DNA from: JACVRW01 sp963811055
GTDB lineage: Bacteria > Actinomycetota > Thermoleophilia > Solirubrobacterales > Thermoleophilaceae
NCBI GenBank assembly: GCA_963811055.1
Contig: CAWEPQ010000016.1
Span: forward strand, 1-64,000
Direction: 5' to 3'
DNA length: 64,000 bases
Notes under the pieces: generated by a model
What the model was told of the DNA's origin: nothing
Database searches by the model: none
What the model saw: only the letters and a program-made list of their open reading frames with translations
Program-made: the position numbers and the translations under genes
Shown: positions 32,827 to 40,769 of the stretch, piece after piece
Layout: each line of letters begins with the position of its first letter
Position numbering within the stretch: position 1 is the stretch's first letter

Positions 32827-34020
32827 TCAGGCGACGTCGCCCGCGGCGCCCACATAGCTCTCCGCAAGCGACGTGGCCGCGGCCCTGGAGGAGCAGACGT
32901 AGGCGAGCTGAGCGCGCTGGAGGCGTGCTTGGAAGCCGTCGTGATCGTCGGGCATCCGATGGAACATCGAGGTCATCCACCAGGAGAAGAACTGCGTCCG
33001 CCAGACGCGCCGCAGGCAGCGGTCCGAGTAGGAGCGCAGCAGCGAGTCGTCGCCCGTCTTGACCGATGCCACGAGCGCCTCGGCCAGCACCCTCACGTCC
33101 GCCACCGCCAGGTTGAGCCCCTTCGCGCCCGTGGGCGGCACGATGTGCACTGCGTCGCCCGCCAGGTACAGCTGCCCGAGCTGCATCGGCGCCGCCACGA
33201 AGCTCCGCATCGGCGTGATGCTCTTCTCGATCACCGGTCCCTCGGTGAGCGACCAGCCGTCGGACGCGAAGCGCAGGTGGAGCTCTTCCCAGATCCGCTC
33301 GTCGGGCCAGTCGGCGATGTCCTCGTCGGGGTCGCACTGGAGGTAGAGCCGGGTGACCTCCGGCGAGCGCATGCTGTGGAGCGCGAAGCCGCGGTCGTGG
33401 TGGCAGTAGATGAGCTCCTCGTGCGAGGGCGCCACGCGGGCGAGGATCCCCAGCCACGCGAACGGGTAGGTGCGCTCGTGAATGGTGAGCACCCCCTCTG
33501 GCAGCGAGTCGCGACAGACGCCGTGGAAGCCGTCGCAGCCCGCGATCACGTCGCACCGGAGCTCGCGCTCCTCGCCGCGGTGGCGGAAGCGGATCGACGG
33601 CTGCTCGGACTCGAGCTCGTGAACGCTCACGTCCTCGACCTCGAAGAGCAGCTCGGCGCCGGCGTCGAGCCGCGCGGCGATCAGGTCCTTGACCACCTCC
33701 TGCTGACCGTAGATCGTGATGCCGCGCCCGTCCGTGAGCTCGCCGAAGGGGATCCGGTGACCCTGGCCGTCGAAGCGCAGCTCCACGCCGTGGTGCACGA
33801 GCCCCTCACGCTCGAGCCGCTCCCCCACCCCCATCTCCTTGAGCAGGTCGACCGTGCCCTGCTCGAGCACGCCTGCGCGCACGCGCTGCTCCACGTACTC
33901 GCGGTCGCGCGCCTCGAGCACCACCGCCTCGATCCCGGCACGGTGAAGCAGCTGGCCCAGCACGAGGCCGGCGGGACCCGCTCCCACGATGCCCACCTGT
34001 GTCCGCTCGGGCACGGTCAC
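32827..34020 (-). CDS. pobA: 4-hydroxybenzoate 3-monooxygenase
   Basis: A 397-residue FAD-dependent hydroxylase making protocatechuate from 4-hydroxybenzoate. The ADP-binding motif is VGIVGAGPAGLVLGQLLHRAG, followed by AGVLEQGTVDLLKEMGV (substrate side), CDVIAGCDGFHGVCR (second FAD/NADPH motif) and LAGDAVHIVPPTGAKGLNLA (third FAD motif). Length matches PobA. The GTG start lies only five bases from the divergent MFS start, with no Shine-Dalgarno on either side, so leaderless translation is possible. Confidence 0.94.
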   Translation of the reverse strand: MTVPERTQVGIVGAGPAGLVLGQLLHRAGIEAVVLEARDREYVEQRVRAGVLEQGTVDLLKEMGVGERLEREGLVHHGVELRFDGQGHRIPFGELTDGRGITIYGQQEVVKDLIAARLDAGAELLFEVEDVSVHELESEQPSIRFRHRGEERELRCDVIAGCDGFHGVCRDSLPEGVLTIHERTYPFAWLGILARVAPSHEELIYCHHDRGFALHSMRSPEVTRLYLQCDPDEDIADWPDERIWEELHLRFASDGWSLTEGPVIEKSITPMRSFVAAPMQLGQLYLAGDAVHIVPPTGAKGLNLAVADVRVLAEALVASVKTGDDSLLRSYSDRCLRRVWRTQFFSWWMTSMFHRMPDDHDGFQARLQRAQLAYVCSSRAAATSLAESYVGAAGDVA

Positions 34021-34025
34021 AGCCT

Positions 34026-35162
34026 ATGAGCCGCACGCGGCGCGCGCTGGTGGCGGGCACCGGTCTGATCGTGGCCGGGGTGATGGCCGGGTTCCTCACC
34101 GCGAGCCTGGCCCCGCGCATCCGCGGCGACTTCGCGTTCGGAGACTCCTCCGTGGGTCTCGCGGTGGCCGCCTTCTACGTGGTCTCGGGCCTCTGCTCCA
34201 CGCCCGCCGGGCGCCTGGTGGAGCGCATCGGCGCCACCCGTGGGGCGCGGCTGGCCGCCGCCATCACCGCGCTGGCATGCGTGGCCACCGCGGCGCTGGC
34301 CGACTCCACGGCGAGCCTGATCCCGCTGCTCCTGATCGCCGGCGCGGGCAACGCGATCGGCGGCCCTGCCGTGAGCGCTCTGCTCAGGCGCGAGGTGGCC
34401 GTCCACCGGCAGGGCCTTGCCTTTGGCGCGCAACAGTCGGGCGCCTCGCTCGGAGCGCTGCTCGCCGGCCTGTCGCTGCCGGCGGTGGCGATCCCGTTCG
34501 GCTGGCGCTGGGCCTTCCTCGGCGCGGCCGTGCTCGCGGTGGCCGCCGGCGCGCTGGCGCCGAGCGCGCCTGAATCGGCACACACCACCGCGCGGGCGCG
34601 ACCGCCCGCCGGCATCACCAGCGTGCACGCACTCGCGCTGGCCGCTGCGCTGGCCAGCGCAGCGGGTGTGGGCTTCGTGGCCTTCCTCGTTCTCTACTCG
34701 GTCCACAACGGGATCGGCGAGGGCGCCGCGGGCCTCCTGCTGGGCGCGGTGAGCGCCGCGGCCACGGTCAGCCGCATCGGTCTGGGCGCCATGCTCGACC
34801 GCCGCCGCCAGGAGCCGCTCGGCCCGGTGGTGGCAATGCTCACGCTGAGCGTGGCCGGCTACCTGCTCCTGATCCCCGGCGAGCCGGCGCTCATCGTGCT
34901 CGGGGCCATGCTCGCCGGCAGCCTCGGCTGGGCGTGGCCGGGGGCGCTCACGCTCGCCGTGGTGCAGCGCAGCCCTGAGGCGCCGGCCTGGGCGGTGGGA
35001 GTGATGATGACCGGGCTCTTCGCCGGCGCGGTCACCGGCCCGCTGATCGTGGGACTGCTGGCCGAGCACGACCGGTTCAGCGAGGCGTGGGTGGTCTGCG
35101 CCGGCTTCGCGCTGCTCGCGGCCGCCACGACCCTCGCCACGCGCCGCTCGGCGGCACGCTAG
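34026..35162 (+). CDS. MFS transporter
   Basis: A 378-residue, 12-helix major facilitator. RGDFAFGDSSVGLAVAAFYVVSGLCSTPAGRLVERIG is the first loop and GLGAMLDRRRQ the central inner loop motif. It is divergent from pobA with five bases between start codons, which points to uptake or efflux of an aromatic acid. Its TAG stop lies in the first bases of the long hairpin element. The exact substrate cannot be read from the sequence. Confidence 0.85.
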   Translation: MSRTRRALVAGTGLIVAGVMAGFLTASLAPRIRGDFAFGDSSVGLAVAAFYVVSGLCSTPAGRLVERIGATRGARLAAAITALACVATAALADSTASLIPLLLIAGAGNAIGGPAVSALLRREVAVHRQGLAFGAQQSGASLGALLAGLSLPAVAIPFGWRWAFLGAAVLAVAAGALAPSAPESAHTTARARPPAGITSVHALALAAALASAAGVGFVAFLVLYSVHNGIGEGAAGLLLGAVSAAATVSRIGLGAMLDRRRQEPLGPVVAMLTLSVAGYLLLIPGEPALIVLGAMLAGSLGWAWPGALTLAVVQRSPEAPAWAVGVMMTGLFAGAVTGPLIVGLLAEHDRFSEAWVVCAGFALLAAATTLATRRSAAR

Positions 35163-35329
35163 ATGGTTGATCTCGAATCCGCGTGCCTGCGGGGGCGCGC
35201 CAGACCAAGCTGGGCGCCGCACGCGGCTGAAGCCGATAGTCGCTGCACTATCGGCGAGGACGCGGGTGGCGACCCAGCGACGGTGTGGCGCGTCATCCGT
35301 GGGTGCGGGGGTTCGAGATCAACCATCTA
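35160..35329. repeat. 170-base palindromic (MITE-like) hairpin carrying both flanking stop codons
   Basis: Perfect 18-base terminal inverted repeats lie at 35160-35177 and 35312-35329 (TAGATGGTTGATCTCGAA and its complement). The two halves stay imperfectly complementary inward to an apex stem GCCGATAGT (35232-35240)/ACTATCGGC (35247-35255), so the whole element can fold into one long hairpin. TAG at 35160-35162 ends the MFS gene and CTA at 35327-35329 ends the gene on the other strand. It may act as a bidirectional terminator or be a non-autonomous mobile element. No transposase gene is present. Confidence 0.75.
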
Positions 35330-36016
35330 ATTCCGGGCTCCCGCCCCGGTCGGCGCCGCCTCGAGGCGCTCGAGGGCGTCTACGCCCACGTGGGCGGCTC
35401 GCAGGGGGCGGCCGGCCTCGCTCAGCGCGTCCCAGAGCCGCTCCGCCGAGCCGGCCTCGCAGAGCAGCAGCAGGCGGTCACCGCGCTCGCGCAGGACCGT
35501 CAGGGCCACCCCGGCCGCCGAGCTCTCGCCGAGCCTTTCGTCGGGCAGGTCCAGCGGGGCGTCGAGCACGCTGTCGAGCAGCTCGGTCGAGCGCGGTCCC
35601 GCGAGCTCGATCACGCCCAGCGCGACGGTCACGTCCTCGACCGTCCCGCCGTCCGCGGCCAGCGTCCGCTCGAGCTGCTCGCGCGGCGGTCCGTCGACGG
35701 CCCGTGTAGCCAGCACGAGCGCCCGGTCCGCGGCGGGCAGGCACCACCAGACGCCCGCGTGATGCAGGGCGGCGCCGGGCTCGGGCGCGGCGCCGGCATG
35801 TTCGGCGATCACCGCGGCCAGCGCCGCGGCAGGCCCGCGCAGCTCGAGCTTCGCCACGTATGAGCGGTCGGCGATCCCGGCGCTGGCGCGGCAGGCGGCT
35901 ATCTCGGCCGCCACCGGCCCGTAGCTCGCGGCCACCTCGGAGCCGCCGCGGATCGCGAACCGCGCGCCCGCCTGGCGGGCGCGCTCGTTCAGGGGCGAGC
36001 GTGCGGCGACCGTCAT
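35327..36016 (-). CDS. GcvT-like folate-binding domain protein (sarcosine oxidase gamma-like)
   Basis: A 229-residue protein resembling the N-terminal folate-binding half of T-protein or the SoxG subunit. AASYGPVAAEIAACRASAGIADRSYVAKLELRG followed by ALGVIELAGPRSTELLDSVLD is the family pattern. It lacks the conserved Asp region and the C-terminal barrel of full GcvT. Its ATG overlaps the stop of the methyltransferase fusion, so the two are produced together, and it may present THF to a methyl-transfer reaction. The stop codon is supplied by the hairpin element. Confidence 0.65.
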   Translation of the reverse strand: MTVAARSPLNERARQAGARFAIRGGSEVAASYGPVAAEIAACRASAGIADRSYVAKLELRGPAAALAAVIAEHAGAAPEPGAALHHAGVWWCLPAADRALVLATRAVDGPPREQLERTLAADGGTVEDVTVALGVIELAGPRSTELLDSVLDAPLDLPDERLGESSAAGVALTVLRERGDRLLLLCEAGSAERLWDALSEAGRPLRAAHVGVDALERLEAAPTGAGARN

Positions 36017-37791
36017 GCGGGACGGCGCGGCGGCCGTGGCGCCACGCCCTCCTTGAACTCGATCTCGAGTAGGTAGGCAACCATCGTGTCGTCCTCTCCG
36101 AAGGTCAGGTGGTAGGCGTCCGAGAGCTCCTCCACGCGGTGGATCTGCTCGTCGTACTGGTGAAAGAGGGGGCTGAACTCGAAGCAGGCGAAGTCCACGA
36201 CACGCGAGCGCAGCCCGTTGCGCTCGAGCGCTCGGAGCGTCTCCTCCTGGCTCAGGATCGAGAGCTGCATCACGTAGGCGCGGCCACCGGCCTCGAGCAA
36301 GCTCGGCAGCAGGCTGAGCAGGTGGTCCAGCAGGCTGCGACCCCAGTAGTCGAGCGGCCGGTGGCTCGAGAGCTGCTCGAACGGGTCGTTGGGCATCTGG
36401 TAGAGGCTGGCCACCACGATCTCGTAGCGCTGGTCGGGGTCCCAGGGGTAGAGGTCCACCTGCTCGCCCGACACGCGCTCGGACAGGCCGTTGCGGAACG
36501 CGTTGCTGAGCGTGTTGGCCACGGCGCGCTCGTCGATGTCGATGGCGTGCACATGGGTGGCGCCGTTGAGCGCCAGCTGCGTGGTGAGCAGGCCCGTGCC
36601 GCAGCCCACGTCGAGGCAGCGCCTGCCCTCGCCGATGCGGTTGGTGAAGAGGTGCTTCCAGGCGAGGAAGCTGCCGGGCGTGGGCGCGAACACGCCGGGC
36701 TCGACCATGATCTTCGGCATCGGCAGCGGGTAGAGCGAGCGCTCGTGCCCGTCGCTCCACGGGCCGGCCGCGGGCACGACGTCCAGGTCCGGGCTCGTCC
36801 CGAGCGGGTCGCGCTCCGGGCGCCTCGTGCCCGGCCGGGTGTCCGCCAGCCGCTCCCGCGCCGCCGCGATGTGGTGCGGGCGCACGCCGCAGCAGCCGCC
36901 GATGATCTGGGCGCCCTCCGCGCGCCACTCGGCCGCGAGCTCAGCGAACTCGGGGCCGCCGATCCGCTGGTCGGAGGCCCAGCCCGACTCCGTGTAGTAG
37001 CCAAGGTTGGGGTACGCGCCGAGCGGGAGATCGGTGAAGTCGCGCAGCCAGGAGAGCATGCCCTCCACGTGGTCGGGCGGGATGCAGTTGATCAGGAGAG
37101 CTCCCACCCCCATCTCCTCGAAGCGCCGCGCCGCGCGTCCGAACAGGTCCCCCTCCGGACCGCCCCAGTGCTGGCCGAACACGCCGCAGAGCCCGTGCCG
37201 GCAGCGGCGAAAGCTCAGCCACACCGGGAAACCGGCGGCCACGAGTGTCTCCACCGCATTGAAGGTGGTGTCGCGGATCAGCGACATCGTCTCGAGCAGC
37301 ACCAGGTCGGGCGGCTCGTCGTCGAAAACGCGGGCGAGCAGCTCGAGCCGGTCGAGCCCGTGCTCGTCGGCCACGTCCCCGTGGAGGCTGAAGGCCACCG
37401 CGCAGTCGTTCGAGCGCCCCAGCTCCTCCGTGGCCTGGCGGGCCAGCCGGATGCCGCGGCGCGCGAGCTCCATCCAGTCGGCCGGCGGCGCTCCCGCCGG
37501 GCCGCGCTCGCCGTTCATCGCCTCCTGGATGCCCCAGGTGTTGGTGGAGATGACGTTGCAGCCCACCTCCGCGTAGCCGCGGTGCACCCGCGTGACCGAG
37601 CGCGGCGAGTTGAGCAGCGCCCACGTACCCCAGAGCGCCTCGTCGCGCTGCTCGTAGCCCGGGATGTCGAGCTCGCCCAGCTCGGTGGCGATGCCGCCGT
37701 CGAGGATCACGCACTGGTCGCGTGCCATCAGCTGCTCCACCCGGCTGTACGCGGGTGAGCGCTGCATGCGCACCGGACCCGTCTGGCTCAC
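36013..37791 (-). CDS. Homocysteine S-methyltransferase fused to a class I SAM methyltransferase
   Basis: A 592-residue two-domain protein. Residues about 18-315 form a homocysteine S-methyltransferase barrel (Pfam S-methyl_trans). It has DGGIATEL, SLHGDV and the zinc ligands Cys236 (INCIPP) and Cys300/Cys301 (IGGCCGV), and needs no cobalamin domain. Residues about 365-590 are a Rossmann methyltransferase with SAM motif LDVGCGTG at 393-400, HAIDIDERAV and a protein-arginine-methyltransferase-like PxMPKIMVEPGVF lead-in. One chain could thus both make methionine and use SAM. I do not know a characterised enzyme with this architecture. It is coupled to the GcvT-like gene. Confidence 0.8.
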   Translation of the reverse strand: MSQTGPVRMQRSPAYSRVEQLMARDQCVILDGGIATELGELDIPGYEQRDEALWGTWALLNSPRSVTRVHRGYAEVGCNVISTNTWGIQEAMNGERGPAGAPPADWMELARRGIRLARQATEELGRSNDCAVAFSLHGDVADEHGLDRLELLARVFDDEPPDLVLLETMSLIRDTTFNAVETLVAAGFPVWLSFRRCRHGLCGVFGQHWGGPEGDLFGRAARRFEEMGVGALLINCIPPDHVEGMLSWLRDFTDLPLGAYPNLGYYTESGWASDQRIGGPEFAELAAEWRAEGAQIIGGCCGVRPHHIAAARERLADTRPGTRRPERDPLGTSPDLDVVPAAGPWSDGHERSLYPLPMPKIMVEPGVFAPTPGSFLAWKHLFTNRIGEGRRCLDVGCGTGLLTTQLALNGATHVHAIDIDERAVANTLSNAFRNGLSERVSGEQVDLYPWDPDQRYEIVVASLYQMPNDPFEQLSSHRPLDYWGRSLLDHLLSLLPSLLEAGGRAYVMQLSILSQEETLRALERNGLRSRVVDFACFEFSPLFHQYDEQIHRVEELSDAYHLTFGEDDTMVAYLLEIEFKEGVAPRPPRRPA

Positions 37792-37927
37792 CTAGCTTCC
37801 ACTCCCACGGTAAGCTAACAAACCAAACAATATAGATGAATAGTCCGGACCGGCTCTGCCCGCCGATCCGTGGGCCCTATGCTCCTCATCGGCCCGGTTT
37901 GAACTCAAGCGTCAAATACTTTGATGT
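37792..37927. promoter_or_regulatory. Divergent promoter region with AT-rich operators
   Basis: These 136 bases between two divergent operons are distinctly AT-rich in two places. CAAACAATATAG (37824-37835) shares the octamer CAAACAAT with the pcaI upstream region. TCAAATACTTTGA (37912-37924) is a perfect inverted repeat with a 3-base centre, close to the CoA ligase start. The FCD-type GntR protein encoded in the second gene of the right-hand operon is a likely ligand. The region is too short for a cobalamin riboswitch. Confidence 0.45.
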
Positions 37928-39208
37928 GTGGTCCGCGGCGGAGACGCCGCGTTGAGCATCAGCACGCTCAGCCCGGTGGCCAGCGACCGCCTCGGCGAGC
38001 TGCTCGAGCTGGTGCTCGAGCGCAACCCCTTCCAGCGCGCACGTCTCGAGCAGCTCGGCCTCGAGGGCCCGCCGCAGCTTTCCGACCTGCCCCCGCTGGC
38101 CAAGCGGGAGCTCGTGGAGGACCAGGCGCGGCACCCCCAGTTCGGCACCAACCTGACCTATCCGCTCGAGCGCTACACCCAGCTATGGCAGACGAGCGGC
38201 ACCACCGGGCCGCCGCTGCGGGTGCTCGACACGGCGGAGGACTGGGCGTGGTGGCGCGAGCTGTTCGCCCACACGCTCACCGTGGCGGGCGTGCGCGCCG
38301 GAGATCGCGTGGCGCTCGCGTTCTCGTTCGGGCCACACGTGCAGTTCTGGGCGGCCTACCAGGGCCTCCAGGAGGTCGGGGCCATGGCGCTGGCGCTCGG
38401 CGGCATGACCTCGGTGCAGCGGCTCAAGACGATCGCCGAGACCGAGGCCACAGCTGTCTGGTGCACGCCCACCTACGCGCTGCGCCTGCTCGAGGTGGCC
38501 GTTGAGCAGCGCCTCGACCACGCCCTGGAGTCTGTGCGCCAGGTGATCTGCACCGGCGAGCCCGGCGCCTCGCTGCCGGCCGTGCGCTCCCGCATCGAGG
38601 AGGGCTTCGGCGCCGCCTGCGTGGACCACGCCGGCCTGACCGAGGCCGGCCCGTTCGGATCCCCGTGCCCGGACGGTCGCGGGCTCCACGTGCTCGAGGA
38701 GGAGTTCGTGTGCGAGATCCTCGACCACGACCTGCGACCGGTCGACGTGGGCCAGCGCGGCGAGCTCGTGCTCACCCCGCTGCGCCGCACCGGCTTCCCC
38801 GTGCTGCGCTACCGCACCGGCGACGCCGTGGTGAACACCGACGAGCGCTGTCCGGGCGGCCACGAGGGGCGCTGGCTGCCCGGCGGGATCGTCGGCCGCA
38901 CCGACGACATGGTCGTGATCCGGGGAATGAACGTGTACCCGTCCGCCATCGAGGAGGCCGTGCGCCACGTGAGCGGCTCGGGCGAGTTCCGGATCACGTT
39001 CTACTCCGAGCCGAGCGGCATGGACGAGATCAAGCTCGAGGTGGAGCTCGACGAGGGCTCGGGCGCCCGCGAGCTCCAGGAGATCATGCGCCAGCAGCTC
39101 GGCCTCCGGGTGCGGATCGTGCCTGTGGCCGCCGGCGTGCTGCCGCGGCCCGACGGCAAGTCGCGGCGCGTGGTGGACGAGCGCTCGGTGCGGCTGGTGG
39201 AGCAGTGA
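37928..39208 (+). CDS. AMP-dependent acid:CoA ligase, phenylacetate-CoA ligase (PaaK) family
   Basis: A 426-residue adenylate-forming enzyme of the PaaK type. The P-loop-like WQTSGTTGPPL, TGEPGAS, DHAGLTEAGPFG, RYRTGD and IVGRTDDMVVIRGMNVYPSAIEE motifs are all present, with a C-terminal Lys in RPDGKSRRVV. It would activate an aromatic or small organic acid with ATP and CoA. The start is a GTG three bases after an inverted repeat; a TTG eight codons later would leave that operator free. It heads a seven-gene run joined by 4-base overlaps. Confidence 0.82.
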   Translation: MVRGGDAALSISTLSPVASDRLGELLELVLERNPFQRARLEQLGLEGPPQLSDLPPLAKRELVEDQARHPQFGTNLTYPLERYTQLWQTSGTTGPPLRVLDTAEDWAWWRELFAHTLTVAGVRAGDRVALAFSFGPHVQFWAAYQGLQEVGAMALALGGMTSVQRLKTIAETEATAVWCTPTYALRLLEVAVEQRLDHALESVRQVICTGEPGASLPAVRSRIEEGFGAACVDHAGLTEAGPFGSPCPDGRGLHVLEEEFVCEILDHDLRPVDVGQRGELVLTPLRRTGFPVLRYRTGDAVVNTDERCPGGHEGRWLPGGIVGRTDDMVVIRGMNVYPSAIEEAVRHVSGSGEFRITFYSEPSGMDEIKLEVELDEGSGARELQEIMRQQLGLRVRIVPVAAGVLPRPDGKSRRVVDERSVRLVEQ

Positions 39209-39987
39209 GCACGCGGCCGAGACGCTCGCGCCCCCGCGGCCGGAGCGACGCCCGGGCGATCCGCGGGGCCAGCGAGCAGGTGGCCATCCAGATCCAGCAC
39301 TACATCCAGGAGGAGGGCCTCGGCCCCGACGACTTCCTGGGCCGCGAGGAGGACCTGGCCTCCGAGTTCGGCGTCAGCCGGCCCACGCTCCGCGAGGCGC
39401 TCAAGCTGCTCGCCAGCGGGAACCTGATCCGGGCCACCAAGGGCCCCGGCGGCGGCATCTTCGTGGCCCGCACCGCCGACCAGGGGATGAGCCAGAGCCT
39501 CAGCGACGCCATCGCGATGATGCTCGAGACCGGCGCCGTGACCCTGGAGGAGCTGGTGGACGCGCGGCTCCTGCTCGAGGTGCCGCTCGCGGGTCTGGCG
39601 GCCTACCAGCCCGACGAGGCCATGCTCAGCCGCCTCCGCGAGGCCGTGGCCGCAGAGGTGGCGGCCGTGGGCGACTCCGAGACGCTTGCCGCCACCGACA
39701 TGGAGATCCACCGCACGATCGCGGCGGCGGGCAGCAACAGGATGGTCCAGGCACTGACCGACTGGATCTTCGAGGTCGTGCAGCCGTCGCTGATCGAGGT
39801 GCTGGAGCCGGCGATCGTGCACTCGGCGGTGCTCGAGCAGCACCAGGCGCTGCTGGCGGCCGTGGAGAAGGGCGACTCGGCCCGTGCCGAGCGCGCCATG
39901 AAGGACCATCTGCTGTACCTGCGCGACGTGCTGCGCATGGTCCAACCCGAGCAGCCGCCCGCGGTGGACGCGCGCACCGCCGGGTGA
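39205..39987 (+). CDS. GntR family regulator with FCD domain (FadR subfamily)
   Basis: A 260-residue regulator. The winged helix (about residues 25-85: FLGREEDLASEFGVSRPTLREALK, ATKGPGGGIFVAR) is followed by an all-helical FCD ligand domain with the metal-binding Asp/His pattern (DMEIHRTIAAAGSN, LEQHQALLAAV, AMKDHLLYLRDVL). FCD regulators usually bind organic acids. The GTG start overlaps the ligase stop, so it is cotranscribed with the catabolic genes it probably controls, via the divergent region upstream. Confidence 0.9.
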   Translation: MSTRPRRSRPRGRSDARAIRGASEQVAIQIQHYIQEEGLGPDDFLGREEDLASEFGVSRPTLREALKLLASGNLIRATKGPGGGIFVARTADQGMSQSLSDAIAMMLETGAVTLEELVDARLLLEVPLAGLAAYQPDEAMLSRLREAVAAEVAAVGDSETLAATDMEIHRTIAAAGSNRMVQALTDWIFEVVQPSLIEVLEPAIVHSAVLEQHQALLAAVEKGDSARAERAMKDHLLYLRDVLRMVQPEQPPAVDARTAG

Positions 39988-40769
39988 GCGCCCCCGGCGT
40001 CATTGGCGTCATCGGGCTGGGCGAGGCCGGCACGGCCATCGCCTCCGACCTCGTGGCGGCCGGAGTGACCGTGCGCGGCTGGGACCCGGTGCGCGAAACG
40101 CCCGAGGGCGTGCAGGCGGCCGGCGGCGAGGCCGACGTCGCCCGCGGCGCCGAGGTCGTGCTCAGCCTCAACTCGGCGTCGGTGGCCGTGGAGGTGGCCG
40201 AGAGCGCCGCCGCGGGTCTCGGCGCCGGCGCGCTCTTCGCGGACCTCAACACCGCCGCCCCGGCGGTCAAGCGGGCGGCCGCGGAGGCCGTGCGCACCAG
40301 CGGAGCGGCGTTCGCCGACGTGGCGCTGCTCGGAGCCGTGCCCGGCCGCGGGGTGAGCACCCCGGCGCTCGTGTCGGGTCCGGGTGCCGAGCGCTTCGCC
40401 GGCGCTCTCGGCGCGCTGGGCATGCCCGTCACGCCGGTGGGAGCCGAGGTGGGCCAGGCGTCGGCGCGCAAGCTCGCCCGCAGCGTGTTCGCCAAGGGCC
40501 TGGCCGCCGCGGTGGGCGAGTCGCTCGAGGCGGCGCGGGCGCTCGGCTGCGAGGACTGGCTGTACGCGGACATCGAGAGCACCCTCACCGCCGCCGACGC
40601 GGCGTTGCTGCGCCGCCTGGTGGAAGGCAGCCGGACGCACGCGGGCCGCCGCGTGGACGAGATGGCGGCCGCCGTGGCGCTGCTCGAGGAGCTGGGAGTG
40701 GAGCCGCGGGTGGCGAGCGCCACCGAGCAGTGGCTGCGCTCGCTCGGCCGGAGCGAGGTGGGCCGGTGA
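39984..40769 (+). CDS. NAD(P)-dependent oxidoreductase, 6-phosphogluconate dehydrogenase-like with DUF1932
   Basis: A 261-residue protein. An N-terminal Rossmann domain (VIGVIGLGEAGTAIASDL, about residues 6-23; SLNSASVAVEVAE) and a helical C-terminal DUF1932 domain (KLARSVFAKGLAAAVGESLEAA, where Lys is in the usual catalytic place) make it a member of the beta-hydroxyacid dehydrogenase superfamily. The substrate is unknown. In an operon for a ring-cleavage pathway it may act on an oxo- or hydroxy-dicarboxylate. The GTG start overlaps the regulator stop. Confidence 0.8.
   Translation: MSAPGVIGVIGLGEAGTAIASDLVAAGVTVRGWDPVRETPEGVQAAGGEADVARGAEVVLSLNSASVAVEVAESAAAGLGAGALFADLNTAAPAVKRAAAEAVRTSGAAFADVALLGAVPGRGVSTPALVSGPGAERFAGALGALGMPVTPVGAEVGQASARKLARSVFAKGLAAAVGESLEAARALGCEDWLYADIESTLTAADAALLRRLVEGSRTHAGRRVDEMAAAVALLEELGVEPRVASATEQWLRSLGRSEVGR

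Noticed and set aside
37792..37927. Possible cobalamin or SAM riboswitch before the homocysteine methyltransferase fusion
   Set aside because: The region is only 136 bases shared by two promoters, and I see no riboswitch core; the enzyme is of the zinc, cobalamin-independent type.
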